Shown in pieces: positions 62,737 to 64,000 of a DNA stretch of 64,000 bases. Where the stretch lies: contig NZ_NJCX01000003.1 of the NCBI RefSeq assembly GCF_002632875.1, forward strand, positions 62,001-126,000, given 5' to 3'. The position numbers were made by a program, and so were the translations under genes. Under the pieces are notes generated by a model that was not told the DNA's origin, made no database searches, and worked only from the letters and a program-made list of their open reading frames with translations. Origin of the DNA: Xenorhabdus kozodoii. Its GTDB lineage: Bacteria; Pseudomonadota; Gammaproteobacteria; Enterobacterales; Enterobacteriaceae. Position 1 is the first letter of the stretch; every line of letters begins with the position of its first letter.

Positions 62737-63840
62737 CTATAAATCTATAAGATGGACTTTTCCTTTTTCTACGTCGTTATCATTGCGTGGCTGTACCAAA
62801 AATCTTCCTGCATTACCATATTGGTCATAAATATTAATAATAAATTTATCTAACCAAGTATCATGTAACAAGTCAGTAGAGTCCCTCCGAGCCCAAACCT
62901 TCATTATGGTAAAACAAACGGCTTCAGATCCTTCTTGTCTAATGTTGATATCTACATTAAAGGCTATAGGTACGTCCCACCATGTGGTATTACCTATGGA
63001 AACCTTCGTTTCTTCCCCCAATTCCCAAATAAAGTGGAGATAATAATAAGACGAATGGCTACCTAATATTATGCTGCTCGTCTCATGATAACGCTGATGC
63101 ATACTATTAAAAGGTATGTTGTCACCAGTGAGAGGATGATCGCCATCATTACTATGCCAATCTAATGACATGATATGTCTATTATATTTATCATCTCTCG
63201 GCAACTTTATATAGGTATTAATCTGGAGCCAGTTTCTAAACGGAGGCTGTCCAGAATTCACATCAGGGCCAGCATCAGGATGTACATAAATTACCGCATC
63301 TAGATCAGAAACCTTATAATGTGTCTCATTTATTGCCGTAATCTGGACAAATGCATTAAAATCAGAAGATACTCCGAAGGCTGATGTGTATTCTGTGCCA
63401 ATTTGCGTCTTAATCAATACGGCGATTTGTTTGGTCCCACCTGCTGTTGCGGGTGAGCAGTATACATAATAAGTTATCCTACTTAGCTTTGAATCATCAT
63501 ATTCCTCATGATTAATCAAAGATGAAGCTATTGGCGTTACAGTAAATTCATTAGGTTTATCGATATAAGACCAGGTAAAATCGTCTTCTTCGTTTCGATT
63601 CCAGTCCAGTTTTTCTTCGGTATCATAGTCAATAAGCCAGGAATGACTCAAAAGTGTATTCTCAGGAACTATAACATCATTACCATCATAATCAGCTCCT
63701 TGAATATAAATATCGATAGCTATCCTATGCTTTCCATTAGCAAAGATACTGGTCTCATTACTCACCTGGCGTAGTTTTATTTTCAACACAGATATATAAG
63801 CCCAGACTGGGGATTGTTCGTTTTCTTTAACCTTGTTCAT
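62737..63840 (-). CDS. Uncharacterised protein upstream of the Rhs gene
   Basis: Protein of 367 aa from ATG 63840 (AGGA 6 nt upstream); the frame is open 8 codons further. No signal peptide and no membrane helix. Composition is rich in Tyr, Trp, Asp, Asn and beta-formers, with patterns such as GKHRIAIDIYIQGADYDGND, HSWLIDYDTEEKLDW and FNVDINIRQEGSEAV suggesting stacked beta-sandwich domains. I do not recognise it. It reads in the same direction as the Rhs gene, 162 bp upstream, and is clearly more AT-rich than the Rhs shell. Possible roles are Rhs partner, adaptor, secreted lectin-like protein or independent effector. Confidence 0.75.
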   Translation of the reverse strand: MNKVKENEQSPVWAYISVLKIKLRQVSNETSIFANGKHRIAIDIYIQGADYDGNDVIVPENTLLSHSWLIDYDTEEKLDWNRNEEDDFTWSYIDKPNEFTVTPIASSLINHEEYDDSKLSRITYYVYCSPATAGGTKQIAVLIKTQIGTEYTSAFGVSSDFNAFVQITAINETHYKVSDLDAVIYVHPDAGPDVNSGQPPFRNWLQINTYIKLPRDDKYNRHIMSLDWHSNDGDHPLTGDNIPFNSMHQRYHETSSIILGSHSSYYYLHFIWELGEETKVSIGNTTWWDVPIAFNVDINIRQEGSEAVCFTIMKVWARRDSTDLLHDTWLDKFIINIYDQYGNAGRFLVQPRNDNDVEKGKVHLIDL

Positions 63841-64000
63841 ATGTTTTCCTATAATTGGTATCACATTATTTTCTGGCTAATCACCGAAATTGAAACAAAG
63901 AATTACAAGAAAAAAAAATAAAAATGTCTCGTTTCACATTATTGTTTGATTGGTCAATAGAGCCTATTGTATCAAACTTTAATTTGTTATCTTTATATGA
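63841..64000. other. AT-rich right edge
   Basis: Upstream region of the uncharacterised gene; likely contains its promoter. No other gene visible before the window ends. Confidence 0.4.

Overview
The window is a stretch of chromosome from an Enterobacterales bacterium. Nearly every core gene has a close Escherichia coli counterpart, often in the same neighbourhood: artPIQM-rlmC, ybjN/ybjC/grxA/rybB/ubpG, dacC-gstB, yeeZ-hisLGDCBHAFI, gnd, yegH-asmA-dcd-udk, mrp-metG, yohJK-cdd-sanA-yeiB-folE, moeAB-ybiT-rhtA-dps-dinG. These E. coli blocks are joined in a different order. Moderate-to-low GC, AT-rich spacers, an orphan P2-type tail fibre and a very large Rhs protein of the insect-pathogen type suggest Morganellaceae, most likely Xenorhabdus or Photorhabdus. 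That placement is inference; no rRNA or species marker is present.

Layout. 1-2.5 kb: arginine ABC transporter (3' end of artP, artI, artQ, artM). 2.6-6.3 kb: rlmC, ybjN, ybjC, grxA, the sigma-E sRNA RybB and the lipid-carrier phosphatase UbpG; nfsA and rimK, expected here from E. coli, are absent. 6.3-7.3 kb: about 1 kb of AT-rich non-coding DNA. 7.3-11.5 kb: serine transporter sdaC, PBP6-type dacC, gstB, yeeZ. 11.7-19.2 kb: the complete histidine operon with promoter, His-rich leader peptide and attenuator. 19.3-24.7 kb: yiaY, yeaK, a 46-aa membrane peptide, gnd and yegH; no O-antigen or colanic-acid genes lie between his, gnd and yegH. 25-27.4 kb: a lone repeat-rich phage tail-fibre gene. 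27.5-35.8 kb: asmA, dcd, udk, mrp, metG, yohJK. 36-43.3 kb: cdd, maeA, sanA, yeiB, folE and an MFS exporter. 43.5-50.8 kb: moeAB, ybiT, a LOG/GNAT gene pair, rhtA, dps, a short PhnA protein. 50.9-53.3 kb: a very AT-rich cassette with a secreted four-cysteine peptide and an ABC permease/ATPase pair, bordered by two near-identical terminators. 53.4-57.2 kb: dinG, a small membrane protein, sseA, yeaQ. 57.5-63.9 kb: a 1702-aa Rhs protein with an unrecognised C-terminal tip, preceded in the same direction by an unrecognised 367-aa gene.

Most of the window is housekeeping: amino-acid uptake and histidine synthesis, nucleotide salvage (cdd, udk, dcd), molybdopterin maturation, envelope maintenance (ubpG, dacC, asmA, sanA, RybB) and stress protection (dps, grxA, yeaQ). 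The accessory parts are the tail fibre, the peptide/ABC cassette and the Rhs locus; these hold the least understood biology. I saw no tRNA, rRNA, CRISPR array, transposase or integrase. A family of short palindromic repeats (about 45-110 bp) with shared ATATACC ends or CTTCAAG(T/A)TGC arms is scattered in the intergenic spaces from 39 to 57 kb.
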